Source: Natrinema marinum
GTDB taxonomy: Archaea > Halobacteriota > Halobacteria > Halobacteriales > Natrialbaceae
Reading direction: 5' to 3'
Assembly (NCBI RefSeq): GCF_024296685.1
Contig: NZ_CP100763.1
Span: forward strand, 1,736,001 to 1,800,000
DNA length: 64,000 bases
The notes under the pieces are model-generated. The model saw only the letters and a list, made by a program, of their open reading frames with translations, was not told the DNA's origin and ran no database searches. The position numbers and the translations under genes are program-made. Below are positions 16,560-25,582 of the stretch, piece after piece; the first letter of the stretch is position 1; each line of letters starts with the position of its first letter.

Positions 16560-17378
16560 TCAACCGCCGCCGCGGACCACGTGACCGTATTTCAGGAGGG
16601 CGACGAAGACGCCGCCGCCGATCGCGTTGCCGACGGTGGATAACAGGAGGAATTCCGCGTAGTCGAGGACGGTGATATCGGACGAGACGACCAGTCCGAA
16701 CAGTACCTCGACGTTGCCCGCGATCGAGTGCGGGAGGTGGAGCATGCCGATCGAGGCGGTGACGAGCCAGATGATGACCAGCCGGCTAATCGTCTCCTGT
16801 GCGGCGGCGACCAACCACGCAACCAGTCCCATGAGCCAGCCCGCGAGGATACCGGCGACGAACAGCCAGCGAACGCCGTGGTCGACCAGTTGGTGAGCGA
16901 TCGTACTGAACGCGTCCGGCGAAGCGACTCCGAAGTCGGGCACCAGCACGACGACGAAGATCGTGAACACCGCACCGCCGACGACGTTACTGACCCAGAC
17001 CAGTCCCCAGACGCGAGCCAGGTTCCCGGCCGACGCGCGGCCGTCGAGGACGGGCATCACCGCGAGCGTCGTGTGCTCGGTAAAGAGCTCCGAGCGCGCG
17101 ATGATGACGAAAATAAACCCCACGGCGTAAGCGCTCGCGAGCAGCAGTTCCGTCCCGAGGTCGCCGTATCCGCCGTCGGAGAGGGTGAGCAGGACCGCCA
17201 TCAGCAACGGTCCGAAGCCGATGTCGAGCCCGGCGGAGAATCCCGAGAGGAGGAGCCCCTCGGGTTCGCGCTGCATCTCGTGTTGGCCGGATTCGATCAC
17301 CGACTCGAGGATGTCCGGCGTCGGGGTTTGCTCGCCGGCGGCGGCCGGTTTGTGGTCCGAGTCCGTCACGTTATCCAC
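16560..17378 (-). CDS. formate/nitrite transporter (FNT) family channel
   Basis: 272 residues: a cytoplasmic N-terminal stretch and six hydrophobic segments (about 40-265) typical of the pentameric FNT channels (FocA/NirC/YfdC). ARSELFTEHTTLAVMP matches the conserved L/E-L-F-T-E/G-N loop, and LPHSIAGNVEVL the second pore loop around the central His. The anion (formate, nitrite, hydrosulfide or another) cannot be set from sequence; the sequence looks nearest the YfdC-like branch. Facing carbonic anhydrase. Confidence 0.85.
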   Translation of the reverse strand: MDNVTDSDHKPAAAGEQTPTPDILESVIESGQHEMQREPEGLLLSGFSAGLDIGFGPLLMAVLLTLSDGGYGDLGTELLLASAYAVGFIFVIIARSELFTEHTTLAVMPVLDGRASAGNLARVWGLVWVSNVVGGAVFTIFVVVLVPDFGVASPDAFSTIAHQLVDHGVRWLFVAGILAGWLMGLVAWLVAAAQETISRLVIIWLVTASIGMLHLPHSIAGNVEVLFGLVVSSDITVLDYAEFLLLSTVGNAIGGGVFVALLKYGHVVRGGG

Positions 17379-17562
17379 CGTCCCGTAGCGCGACTCCGGT
17401 GTGGGGCGTCTCGAACCCGATCATATCGAGTGCTACGGCGAGACGGTGGAAGAAACGTGGGATGTTACCGGTTCCGGGTTTTTCATCGCCGCCTAGAGTG
17501 GCGGGCGGGTCGGGAGCGACGGCTCGTCCGAACAAGGGCGGGTTCCCCGATCACCACTCGCA

Positions 17563-17570
17563 GTTTTTTA
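17563..17570 (+). promoter_or_regulatory. TATA-like box of the DUF998 gene
   Basis: GTTTTTTA about 37 bases before the ATG at 17604, in otherwise GC-rich sequence. A short leader of about 10 bases would follow. Confidence 0.45.
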
Positions 17571-17603
17571 CCCGATGACGGACTAGTAGGACGGAGACCA
17601 ACG

Positions 17604-18254
17604 ATGGCTACAGCGCAATCGCTCGTCGAGGAAGAGACACCCGGGGATGGCAGTCAGCGATTCGCGGGGCTCGCTCTGTTCGCTCTGGCGGCGCAGTTCA
17701 TGATCGTCATCATGCTCGGGGCCGCGATGGCGCCGGACTACGACTTCGGCGGCGGCGCGATCAGCGACCTCGGCGTCGTCGCCGAGACGGCACTCCTGTT
17801 CAACGCCTCGCTGGTCGTCGTCGGACTGTTGAACGTGATCGGCGGCTACGCCTTCTACCGGACCCACGGCAGTCGGTGGCTCCTGTCGGTGTACGTCCTC
17901 GCCGGCGTCGGTGCGATCGGCGCCGGCGTCTTCCCGCTCGACGCCGGCGGCCTGCACGGGCTCTTCGCGCTCGTCGCGTTCCTGTTTTTCAACGTGGAAG
18001 CGATCGGCAGCGGCACCCGCCTCGCCGGCCCTATGAGGGTCATCTCGATATTCGCTGGCGTCGTCGGCATCGCCTTCGTTGTCCTGATGGCGATCGGTGA
18101 CGCCGGCAACGTAGCGGCGTTCGGCCCGATCGGCCACGGCGGAACGGAGCGAATGATCGTCTACCCAGCGATGCTGTGGTTGCTCGCCTTCGGCGGCTAC
18201 CTCATGGCCGCGCCGATCGAGGACGCGGCGGTGTCCCCCGAGACGACGCCCTGA
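17604..18254 (+). CDS. DUF998 family membrane protein
   Basis: 216 residues, six predicted hydrophobic segments. Conserved family features are the ISDLG stretch after the first helix (GGGAISDLGVVAE), GAGVFPLD and the HGLFALVAFLFFN helix. DUF998 proteins are related to frag1/DRAM-type membrane proteins; function unknown. The open frame runs 290 codons further upstream, but that part is antisense to the FNT gene and non-coding; the ATG at 17604 follows a TATA box. Confidence 0.85.
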   Translation: MATAQSLVEEETPGDGSQRFAGLALFALAAQFMIVIMLGAAMAPDYDFGGGAISDLGVVAETALLFNASLVVVGLLNVIGGYAFYRTHGSRWLLSVYVLAGVGAIGAGVFPLDAGGLHGLFALVAFLFFNVEAIGSGTRLAGPMRVISIFAGVVGIAFVVLMAIGDAGNVAAFGPIGHGGTERMIVYPAMLWLLAFGGYLMAAPIEDAAVSPETTP

Positions 18255-18258
18255 GCGG

Positions 18259-19122
18259 CTAGACCTCGCTCTTCGCGTCCGTCGTCGACTCGAGCGGGGA
18301 CTGGCCCGTCCCCGACCCCATCGCGAGGAAGAATCGGGCCAGCAGGAGGGCGCTGACGACCGTGATCCCGCCGAAGATGACGAGTTGGGCCACCGGGACG
18401 GGCTGTCCGTCCTGAACCATGAAAAACGCCATCGCCGAGACGGCCCCGCCGAGGGTCGCGATCTTGACCAGCAGGACCGCGGTGAACGCGTATCCCCACG
18501 CCCGCCCCTCGCGGAGCCAGAGCGCCGAGAGCGCGACGGCCGGCACGACGATACCGAGATCGAGCGAGTAGATGACGGCGGTCTCGAGCCCGGCCGCCGC
18601 GACGCTCTCGGGGACCGTCCCGGCAGCGAGCGCGCCGAGGATCTCCGACAGCCAGACGAACGCGATCAACGCGACGAACAGGAGCTGGAACGCGACGTAC
18701 GGGCGAACCGATCCCTCCCCGACGGCGCGTTTCAGCGCGGTCGCGTCGAGCCGGATCATCCCCCCGACGAACGCGTACAGCGTCAGCCAGAGCAGCGCCA
18801 CGTAGACGAGATAGAGCTCGTTGAACGCCGTCATGAACGCGTAGGAGGCGTAGGTGTAGAGCAGGTAGCCGGTCACCCCGAGCCAGCAGACGTATCCCCG
18901 CAGCGACCCCCGAATCGCGAGCAACAGCGACGCGGCCAGCGCCGGCACGGCGACGAGCAGCGTCAGCAGATCCTGTCCGTACAGTTGGGGGAGCAACACC
19001 GGCGCGTCACGGTAGAAGTCGGAGACGAACAGCCCGACGACCGTCGCGACGACTGTCAGCACCAGCGTCGCGAGCGACGCGACGACGAGCGACCGCGGGA
19101 ACGCGCCTCGAGACGCGCTCAT
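18259..19122 (-). CDS. hypothetical multi-pass membrane protein
   Basis: 287 residues with about eight hydrophobic segments and short charged loops. I do not recognise a named family. It starts 4 bases inside the end of the flavodoxin-like gene (ATGA at 19119-19122), so the two are co-translated. It converges on the DUF998 gene with only 4 bases between stops. Confidence 0.75.
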   Translation of the reverse strand: MSASRGAFPRSLVVASLATLVLTVVATVVGLFVSDFYRDAPVLLPQLYGQDLLTLLVAVPALAASLLLAIRGSLRGYVCWLGVTGYLLYTYASYAFMTAFNELYLVYVALLWLTLYAFVGGMIRLDATALKRAVGEGSVRPYVAFQLLFVALIAFVWLSEILGALAAGTVPESVAAAGLETAVIYSLDLGIVVPAVALSALWLREGRAWGYAFTAVLLVKIATLGGAVSAMAFFMVQDGQPVPVAQLVIFGGITVVSALLLARFFLAMGSGTGQSPLESTTDAKSEV

Positions 19123-19754
19123 TCGATCAGGTCTCCGTCGCCCCCATTTTCATCGCTTCCCGCCTTGTTGCGTTCTCCGCCGCCGGCAGCTTCGGGCGGA
19201 GCCACGCCGAGGCGCTGCTCGAGGAACGCGGCGAAGTCGGCGGCGAAGGCCTCGACCTCGTGCCAGTCGGTGTACTCGTAGTCTCGAGAGGTGTCGGTAT
19301 CACCGGTCGCGTCCCTGGCGATCCGCTTCATCAACAGCCGCTTGACGAAGCCGTACTTCGAGTAGCGAAGCGCCCCGCCGAAAAGGCCGATCCGGTCGGG
19401 GTGAAAGTCGGTCTCCTCGAGGAATTCGTCGACGTAGCCCGCGGCCTCGGCCCGTCGCTCCTCGTCGTCGACGGCCGAGGACATCGATAACTGGAAGAAC
19501 GCCGTCGGCCGCGCTGCCAGGGCGTCGCGGTTGTCGTCGACGAACTCTCGGACCGACGACTGGTGTTTACCCATGTGGATCGACGCGCCGATACAGACGG
19601 CGTCGAAATCGTCGACCGAGAGGTCGGATGGGAGGTCGTCGGTGTCTATCGTCGTGGCGTCGTGGCCGCGGTCCGTGAGAGCCGACGCGATGCGATCGGC
19701 GACCCTCGCCGTCTGTCCCTCACCGGTGCCGTACGGAACGAGAATGGAAACCAT
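19119..19754 (-). CDS. flavodoxin-domain protein, HemG-like
   Basis: 211 residues. The N-terminal VPYGTGEGQTARVADRIA is an FMN phosphate-binding loop of the flavodoxin fold; CIGASIHMGKHQSSVREFV and FFGGALRYSKY-like stretches resemble HemG, the menaquinone-dependent protoporphyrinogen oxidase. Haloarchaeal relatives are usually annotated protoporphyrinogen oxidase or flavodoxin; a role in haem synthesis here is unproven because no haem gene is nearby. The last 30 residues are a Gly/Glu/Asp-rich tail. First gene of a pair with the membrane protein downstream. Confidence 0.82.
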   Translation of the reverse strand: MVSILVPYGTGEGQTARVADRIASALTDRGHDATTIDTDDLPSDLSVDDFDAVCIGASIHMGKHQSSVREFVDDNRDALAARPTAFFQLSMSSAVDDEERRAEAAGYVDEFLEETDFHPDRIGLFGGALRYSKYGFVKRLLMKRIARDATGDTDTSRDYEYTDWHEVEAFAADFAAFLEQRLGVAPPEAAGGGERNKAGSDENGGDGDLIE

Positions 19755-19887
19755 GGTGACCCACGCTTCCTACGCCGGGGTCGTCAATAAAGGGACGACA
19801 GCGATCCCATTTCGCAAGAAGGGAGACGGGGCACAGGAGGGGCAGCGAAACCGCGCAACCGACTTCCGCGTGGGCGCGCGGAACACG

Positions 19888-20751
19888 CTACTTCGGTAGC
19901 TGGACGGGTTCGAACTCGCTGAGCCCGAAGTACGTGATCAGCGTCGCGCCGACCCCGACGACCGAAAGCGCGAGTCCGACCCAGGTGCCGACGATGGGGA
20001 GCCAGGAGAGCGCTCGCAGGAGTCCCAGAAAGAGGACGGTACCGGCGGCCGACGCGAGCCCTGGTCGCTCGAACGGGAGGTGACGGCCGAGAAGGTAGCC
20101 GTAGACGACGTAGCCGTAGCTCACGACGAACAGCCCGCCGAGCAGGCCCAACAGACTGACCGGAAGCAGGATCAGCGTAAACGCCATGAAGACGAACAGC
20201 GCGAGGGCAGTCACGCTCGCGAGCAGCCCGATGGTGGCGCTGACGAGGGTGTGGTCGGTGATCGAATCCCCGACGTTTCGAAGCAAAGTCGGCTTCCGCC
20301 GGCCGAACCCGAACGCCACCGCCCCCACGAGTAGCGACTGAACGGCGAAGGTCACGACCGTCGCGAGCGGCGAAGCGTCCCGGGAGACCGGCTCGAAAGA
20401 CGTTCGCTCGGCGATCGACGCGCCCGGCGCGACGGTTCGCTCGCCGCCGATGAGGCGGAGTTCGTCATCGATCGCCGCGCCCTCGTCGACGGTGAGGTTG
20501 CCGGCGAGTTGGACGACGTCCCCGTCGACGGTGCCTCGAATTCGCGTCTCACCCGCGATGATGTAGATCGGTCCCGACACGGTCGCGTTCGCCGGCACGG
20601 TCAGCGTCGCGTCGCCGACGATCACCGCACGTTCCGCGTCGTCTGCCGCGTGATCGCCGTCGAGGAGGATCTCGGCCCGGTCGACCTCGGCCCCGCCCGC
20701 CGAGAGCAGGAGAAGCGCCACGACGAGCAGCGGGATGAGTTCCGGTCTCAT
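19888..20751 (-). CDS. polymer-forming cytoskeletal (bactofilin-like) membrane protein
   Basis: 287 residues: a hydrophobic leader (1-21), a right-handed beta-helix region of bactofilin type (about 40-105; VPANATVSGPIYIIAGE, RIRGTVDGDVVQLAGN, ELRLIGGERTVAPGA), then about four transmembrane helices (125-280). The combination suggests an extracytoplasmic or membrane-apposed beta-helical domain tethered by a membrane domain. It overlaps the upstream MFS gene by 4 bases (20748-20751). The long upstream extension of the open frame is antisense shadow of the MFS gene. Confidence 0.82.
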   Translation of the reverse strand: MRPELIPLLVVALLLLSAGGAEVDRAEILLDGDHAADDAERAVIVGDATLTVPANATVSGPIYIIAGETRIRGTVDGDVVQLAGNLTVDEGAAIDDELRLIGGERTVAPGASIAERTSFEPVSRDASPLATVVTFAVQSLLVGAVAFGFGRRKPTLLRNVGDSITDHTLVSATIGLLASVTALALFVFMAFTLILLPVSLLGLLGGLFVVSYGYVVYGYLLGRHLPFERPGLASAAGTVLFLGLLRALSWLPIVGTWVGLALSVVGVGATLITYFGLSEFEPVQLPK

Positions 20752-22016
20752 GTGGTCTCCGCGCGTGCAAGGACGATCATCCGGCGCACGTATAGCAGTA
20801 CCGCCAGCCCGACGAACAACAGCAACGCCAGGGCGTTGACGATAGAGAGGTGGTCGGACAGCGATACCTCGAGCGCTCGGAAGTACAGCGCGACGCCGGT
20901 GCTGAGAAAGGTCGCGAGGAAGCCGGCCATCCCGAGGCCGATCGCGGAGTGGGTGCCGATCGTCTCGGGCGTCGAGAGATCGGGCCACAGCGCGAAGTTC
21001 AACGTCGTATAGAAGCTGACCGCGAGCACGTAGAAAAACGGCAGGAGCAAGGGCGGCTCGCCGGCCCCCGCGACTCGAGTGTCGAAGGTGTACAGTAGGT
21101 GGGTAAAGGAGAACAGACCGAGGACCCACAGGAACAGCCACTGCCGCTCGAAGTTCGTATAGAGGACGCCCGCCATCGCCGCCCCGACGACGTGGGCGCA
21201 CGCGATGAACAATCGAACGCGGAGGTCCGGCGACTGCCACGACGTGAAGATGTACGTCGGCGTCTCGACGAGCCGGAGGAAGCCGAGGCTATCGATGAAG
21301 AAGACGCCGAACAGCAGGGCGACGAGGGTCCAGAACGGCAGACTCCGCGTTCGAACGGGATCGGGTCGACAGAACCGGCCGACCCCGAACTCCTCGTGTT
21401 GCTCGGCGAGCGTCTCCACGAGACCGACGCGTCCCGACGCGAGAACGCCGATGGCGACGGACCCCGGGACCATCGCCGCGACCATCACCAGGCTGAACTC
21501 CTCGACCGACCACTCGAGCGGATAGATCGCGGCGACGAAAAACGAGAGTCCGGCGACGGCGGCGGCCACGTAGCCCCGATCGCGGACGGGCACGAAATCG
21601 ATCGTCAGGCTGAGCGTCGTCGGCATGCCGACGCCCAGCGAGAGCGCACAGACGACGATCCACGCGAAGAAGTGGGCGGGCGCGGCGACGAACGGCGCCG
21701 CGGCGGTGAGAACGAGTTGGGTGAGGACGACCCCGAGTACGAGCCGGAGTTTGACCAGCAGGTCGCGGCTCCACCCGGTCCGGTCGAGGGCGACGCCGGT
21801 CGCGACGGCGCTGCAAAACGCCAGCAGCGCGAGCAGCGCCATGCCGAGCGATACCGCGGTGTGGGTCATTCCGACGCGATTGACGCCGAGATCGAACAGC
21901 CCGAGCTGCACGAACGTGAGATTGTAGTAGTATCCGGCGGCCAACAGGGAGACGAAGAGGGCCGCGCCGACGACCGGCGGCCACTCCCGCCTGACGGCGT
22001 ACTCGAGTAGTTTCAC
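20748..22016 (-). CDS. MFS-like multi-pass membrane transporter
   Basis: 422 residues with about twelve hydrophobic segments in two halves separated by a cytoplasmic loop (about 205-235). GVALDRTGWSRDLLVKLRL after the second/third helix resembles the MFS loop 2-3 motif (G-x3-D-R/K-x-G). Substrate unknown. Translationally coupled to the bactofilin-like gene. Confidence 0.78.
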   Translation of the reverse strand: MKLLEYAVRREWPPVVGAALFVSLLAAGYYYNLTFVQLGLFDLGVNRVGMTHTAVSLGMALLALLAFCSAVATGVALDRTGWSRDLLVKLRLVLGVVLTQLVLTAAAPFVAAPAHFFAWIVVCALSLGVGMPTTLSLTIDFVPVRDRGYVAAAVAGLSFFVAAIYPLEWSVEEFSLVMVAAMVPGSVAIGVLASGRVGLVETLAEQHEEFGVGRFCRPDPVRTRSLPFWTLVALLFGVFFIDSLGFLRLVETPTYIFTSWQSPDLRVRLFIACAHVVGAAMAGVLYTNFERQWLFLWVLGLFSFTHLLYTFDTRVAGAGEPPLLLPFFYVLAVSFYTTLNFALWPDLSTPETIGTHSAIGLGMAGFLATFLSTGVALYFRALEVSLSDHLSIVNALALLLFVGLAVLLYVRRMIVLARAETT

Positions 22017-22104
22017 TGCGATCGGCTGTCGGTTGGACGCACTGTCAAATCAGTGTACCGTCCTTTCTTCGCGTCGGCCGCCGAGCACCGAGCGTTCGTT
22101 CGGA

Positions 22105-22797
22105 TCACCGCCAGCGACGAGACCGCGTTGCGGCGATATCCGTGCCGGGACTGTAGTAGCAGACCGGCTCCCCGTCGGGCGGTGCGAAGCCGTTCGCGTG
22201 AAACAGTGTGTTCTCTCGGACCGTCACGTCGGCCTCGTGGAGCGTCCAGGGGTCGTGGTCGATGTCCGCGTACCGGAGGCGACCGGCGGGGTCCTCGGTG
22301 TAGAAGCGGTATCGTTCGGTCAGAAAGGCGGCCAGCGACCCGGGCTCGGCGGTGAATTCCGGCCCCGTCGGTCCGTACGTCGCGTCGAACGACACCGGCC
22401 GCTCGCCGGGGTGAAGCCGCTTGCTCGTCACGCGGATACCGCCGTCGGCGCTTCGGAACGTCATCCGAGCGTAGTAGTACGGCAAGTGGTGAAAGAGCCG
22501 CGCCCCGACGGTTCCGAGTAGCCCCTGGGCATCGAGGCTGAAGAAGTAGACTCCCGGCTCGCCGTCGCAGGTGACGTACGTCCGGAGGTTGAGTTCCGGC
22601 AACGCGAAGCCGGCGACGGCCGGCACCCCGCGCGGCCGAACGTCGACGTTGCGATACGGCACGACCGAGAGCCACGCCCGCCCCTCGTACGTATCGGGCT
22701 CGAGGCCCGGCGGCAGGTGACTGGCGACGACTGCCGGCTCGAGCGGCCAGTTGGCGAACAGGAGGTGTCGCCACCCCATCCGGATCGGCAGGACCAT
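22105..22797 (-). CDS. DUF2071 (YqjF-like) family protein
   Basis: 230 residues starting MVLPIRMGWRHLLFANWPLE. Conserved DUF2071 features are HLPPGLEPDTYEGRAWLSVV, NLRTYV, GVYFFSLDA and LPYYYARM. The family belongs to an acetoacetate decarboxylase-like fold; activity unproven. The ATG at 22797 was taken since this is where the family begins; the open frame continues upstream across the divergent gene's promoter. Confidence 0.87.
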   Translation of the reverse strand: MVLPIRMGWRHLLFANWPLEPAVVASHLPPGLEPDTYEGRAWLSVVPYRNVDVRPRGVPAVAGFALPELNLRTYVTCDGEPGVYFFSLDAQGLLGTVGARLFHHLPYYYARMTFRSADGGIRVTSKRLHPGERPVSFDATYGPTGPEFTAEPGSLAAFLTERYRFYTEDPAGRLRYADIDHDPWTLHEADVTVRENTLFHANGFAPPDGEPVCYYSPGTDIAATRSRRWR

Positions 22798-22892
22798 GGG
22801 AACGACAACCCCGGCGGCAGGGAAAACGACTGGGGCCGCGACGCACCGCCTGCGACCCGCGGAAATCCCGCGTCCTGAAGCAGTGCCCTGGG

Positions 22893-22899
22893 CTATATG
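22893..22899 (+). promoter_or_regulatory. TATA box that sets the start of the CPBP protease gene
   Basis: CTATATG is centred 28 bases before the ATG at 22924. In a leaderless haloarchaeal gene this makes 22924 the start rather than the upstream ATG at 22897, which lies inside the promoter. Confidence 0.6.
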
Positions 22900-22923
22900 T
22901 CGCTGCGCTGTAACTGGGAACGC

Positions 22924-23784
22924 ATGCGAGGCGAGGGATCCGACACCGGCGACGGGCTCCCGGGGCGGCGCGGCGTGACGGTATTTCTCCTGCTGACGTT
23001 CGGCTGGTCGTGGGGCGTCTGGGTGCCGAAAGCGCTCGGCGAGGCCGGACTGCTCGAGGGCATCCCCCAGCTCCCGCAAGTCGGCGCGTTCGGGCCGACG
23101 ATCGCCGCGTTCGTCCTCGTCACGTACGTCGATGGCACCGCGGGCGCTCGTCGACTCGCCGGTCGTGCCGTCAGTCTTGACTATCCGACGCGCTGGCTGC
23201 TCCCCGCGCTCTGTCTCGCGCCGGCCGTCGTCGCTGCATCGCTTGCCGTCGCGGCGCTCACCGGAACCGTCCCGTCGTTCCCCTGGGCCGGGAACCCCAT
23301 CGTGCTCCCCGTGGCGTTCGCGTTCATCCTCTTCCTCGGCGGTCCGGTACAGGAGGAGTTCGGTTGGCGCGGCTACTTACTCGATCCCCTGCAGGACCGA
23401 TTGACCGCGGTCGGCGGGGGCGTCGCCGTCGGTCTCGTCTGGGCGGTCTGGCACCTCCCCCTCTTTTTCGTGCCGAGCGAAACGCTCTACTACCGCGAGC
23501 CGTTCCTCGGCTTCGCCGTCTCGATCACGCTGCTCTCCGTGCTCATGACGTGGGTGTACAATAACACGAACGCGAGCCTCCTCCCTGCGCTCCTCTTTCA
23601 CACCTCCTTCAACTGGGCGCAGGGGATGTTCCCGATCCTCGAGTCGGACCCGGCCAGCCTCGCGTTCGTGGCCCTGTTCGGGGCCACGACGCTCGCCGTC
23701 GTCTGGTACTGGGGACCGAGGCGGCTCGTGCGGTCTCGAGACGGAGCGATCGGCCGATCGGCCTCTCGTTTTGACCAGAGGTGA
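22924..23784 (+). CDS. CPBP family intramembrane metalloprotease (Rce1/Abi type)
   Basis: 286 residues with about eight hydrophobic segments. The three family motifs are present: EEFGWRGYLLD (EExxxR, about residue 142), VWHLPLFF (about 175) and HTSFNW (about 226), which supply the Glu and His of the glutamic-type active site. In bacteria such proteins process peptides or give self-immunity; in haloarchaea the substrates are unknown. Divergent from DUF2071. Confidence 0.9.
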   Translation: MRGEGSDTGDGLPGRRGVTVFLLLTFGWSWGVWVPKALGEAGLLEGIPQLPQVGAFGPTIAAFVLVTYVDGTAGARRLAGRAVSLDYPTRWLLPALCLAPAVVAASLAVAALTGTVPSFPWAGNPIVLPVAFAFILFLGGPVQEEFGWRGYLLDPLQDRLTAVGGGVAVGLVWAVWHLPLFFVPSETLYYREPFLGFAVSITLLSVLMTWVYNNTNASLLPALLFHTSFNWAQGMFPILESDPASLAFVALFGATTLAVVWYWGPRRLVRSRDGAIGRSASRFDQR

Positions 23785-24157
23785 GGCGTGAGGGACGCTT
23801 ACGAGCGGCGGTCCGCCGAACCGAAGCGCTGCACGCCCTTCATGAGAGGGATGGCCTCGAAGTACGGTCGTATAGGGTTGTCAGTGCGTGAGGTGCTATC
23901 TGCTTTCCCGTTGCTCCACCCTGTTCAGGTGGCGGAAACGTACCGTCCTTTGCGCATCGATTGCTGCTATTTCACGTCGGGAGCCGGTCTCTTGTTAGAC
24001 ATTCTAGTAGATCGATAGTCCTTGACAAGACGGAGGGCGACCCCCTCGACTAGAGGAGACTGTACACAGAAGACCAGTCGTTGGTTTCTGGAGAGAAAAA
24101 CTCCCAACCAGAATTATAACTATACTTATGTTTATGCCGCTCTTTCAGTATTTCACT
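23785..24157 (+). other. intergenic region with possible relic sequence
   Basis: About 370 bases, less GC-rich than the surroundings, between the CPBP gene and the foreign-looking lipoprotein gene. A 76-codon frame (23788-24018) shows no family I know and no start signal. AT-rich sequence at 24112-24127 (TTATAACTATACTTAT) is a likely promoter for the lipoprotein gene. The edge of an imported segment may lie here. Confidence 0.5.
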
Positions 24158-25576
24158 ATGAGTTCACGAAGACCTACCGGCACCCCACGTAATGTGCCAC
24201 ACGATACCATTAGTCGCCGTCGCCTCCTCGCGATGGGCGGTGCCGGCGCGGTTGGGTCGCTCGCTGGGTGTGTGAATCGGGTGGCGTCGTCGGTGACGAA
24301 TACGGGATCGTCGCCCGCGGCGGTGTTTGCGGGTGTGGAGTGGAATGACGATGAGACGGAAGTCACGTTTGAGATGGCTCGCGGTGGACCGCACGTGAGT
24401 CGGTTGACGCCGACGCTGTCGGGTGGATCGGGGTTGTTGTCGGGGGAAGTCGAGTTGGAGGGGTGGGTCACGTCGGCTGCGGTGATGGCGACGGATTACA
24501 ACTCGTCGCGGAGTAACAGGCCCCGGACGCGGTCGTCGGACGATGACTCTGACGGGGATGGGGTGTCGGATGCTGACGAGGATGCCGCGCTTCTGGCGTA
24601 TCTGGAAGGGAAACCGATTGTTGGTGAGCGATTTACAGTCTGTCTGCCTGATGCGGAGGTTCCGGGTGGGGCCGGGAGTATCGCGGAGGAAGTGACGCCT
24701 GAACGGTTCATCGAGTACGTGACGGGGCAGTCTGACGGCGGGGGTCGAGTGTACGCGTGGGGTGATTCGAAGGCCACTTGGGATGGGGCGGGGGATTGTG
24801 ATGATTCTGATGCTTCTGTGTACCCGGGTGCGGTGTGTGGGACTTCGCCTCACTTGGCGGCAGACATCACGGGACCGACGGCGACGGGTGGTAGTCTTCA
24901 GATCGTTCGAGGGAGTGATGAGATGGTGGCTGTCATCAATCGCCCCTCCGAAACTGGTGGTGGGCCAGCGAAGGTGTGTGCTGCCGTCGCGGATGATGAC
25001 CCGTGTGGGCCGGGAGTGTGGGCTCGTACGTCGGGTGGGGAGGACCCGTCGGCCGATATCCTCGCTCCTACGTTCACTGTCGCACAGGTGATGGTGCAGC
25101 CGCCGGAGTGTCCGCATCCGTTCCCTGCGTTGTTGTACGTACAGCAGTGTCGGAGTGATGACCAGCTCGTGTACACGGGCGGGTGGGTTCTCGATGAGGC
25201 GGCGCTGTACGAGAATTCGGTGACGGTGTTGTCGATGGCTGGAGCGACGCCGGTGGTTCCTGTTGGGCATGATGCTATCGGCGACGACGGTGATGGGGAC
25301 GGGATCGGTGACTTAGTCGAGCGGTCGGTATCGGGTGAGCGTGGTCGGCGTGGGGCGCGGATTGATTCGGGGACGGTCGATGAATTGGTCGAGTCTGAGG
25401 TACTTTCGAGTGGTGTGGCTGGAGGGATTCGGAAGCGGCCAGGGAAGCGGACGTATGACATTGAGTTGAAACACGTGGCGGTGGATGCGCCGGTGCTTCA
25501 CGTGGAGAGTGCGAGTCGGGCGTCTCGGGATGTGAAGTTCAAGGCGGGGGCTGAGCTGTCGAAGGCGGTGAACTGA
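24158..25576 (+). CDS. Tat-exported lipoprotein with Ca-binding loops and a MopE-like metal motif
   Basis: 472 residues. The N-terminus has a twin-arginine signal (SRRRLLAMGGAG, from 19) and a lipobox LAGC with Cys38. Two Asp-rich loops, near 128-141 (DSDGDGVSDADED) and 376-387 (DDGDGDGIGDLVE), look like EF-hand/thrombospondin-3 calcium loops. Between them, at 212-225, GDCDDSDASVYPGA matches the putative metal-binding motif family that includes the copper protein MopE. Eight or so further Cys suggest disulfides. Codon use is odd: third positions are often G or T (GGT, GTG, GAT) whereas neighbours prefer C, hinting at recent acquisition. An ATG at 24128 is inside the promoter. Its stop lies 6 bases from that of chorismate mutase (convergent). 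Function unknown; a surface metal-binding role is inferred. Confidence 0.82.
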   Translation: MSSRRPTGTPRNVPHDTISRRRLLAMGGAGAVGSLAGCVNRVASSVTNTGSSPAAVFAGVEWNDDETEVTFEMARGGPHVSRLTPTLSGGSGLLSGEVELEGWVTSAAVMATDYNSSRSNRPRTRSSDDDSDGDGVSDADEDAALLAYLEGKPIVGERFTVCLPDAEVPGGAGSIAEEVTPERFIEYVTGQSDGGGRVYAWGDSKATWDGAGDCDDSDASVYPGAVCGTSPHLAADITGPTATGGSLQIVRGSDEMVAVINRPSETGGGPAKVCAAVADDDPCGPGVWARTSGGEDPSADILAPTFTVAQVMVQPPECPHPFPALLYVQQCRSDDQLVYTGGWVLDEAALYENSVTVLSMAGATPVVPVGHDAIGDDGDGDGIGDLVERSVSGERGRRGARIDSGTVDELVESEVLSSGVAGGIRKRPGKRTYDIELKHVAVDAPVLHVESASRASRDVKFKAGAELSKAVN

Positions 25577-25582
25577 GGGCGT

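Noticed and set aside
23788-24018. Possible transposase relic before the lipoprotein gene
   Set aside because: No inverted repeats, target duplication or transposase motif could be shown.
24164-25270. 368-codon frame antisense to the Tat lipoprotein
   Set aside because: Arg/His/Pro-rich product without domain or start signals; it arises from the unusual G/T-rich codon use of the sense gene.
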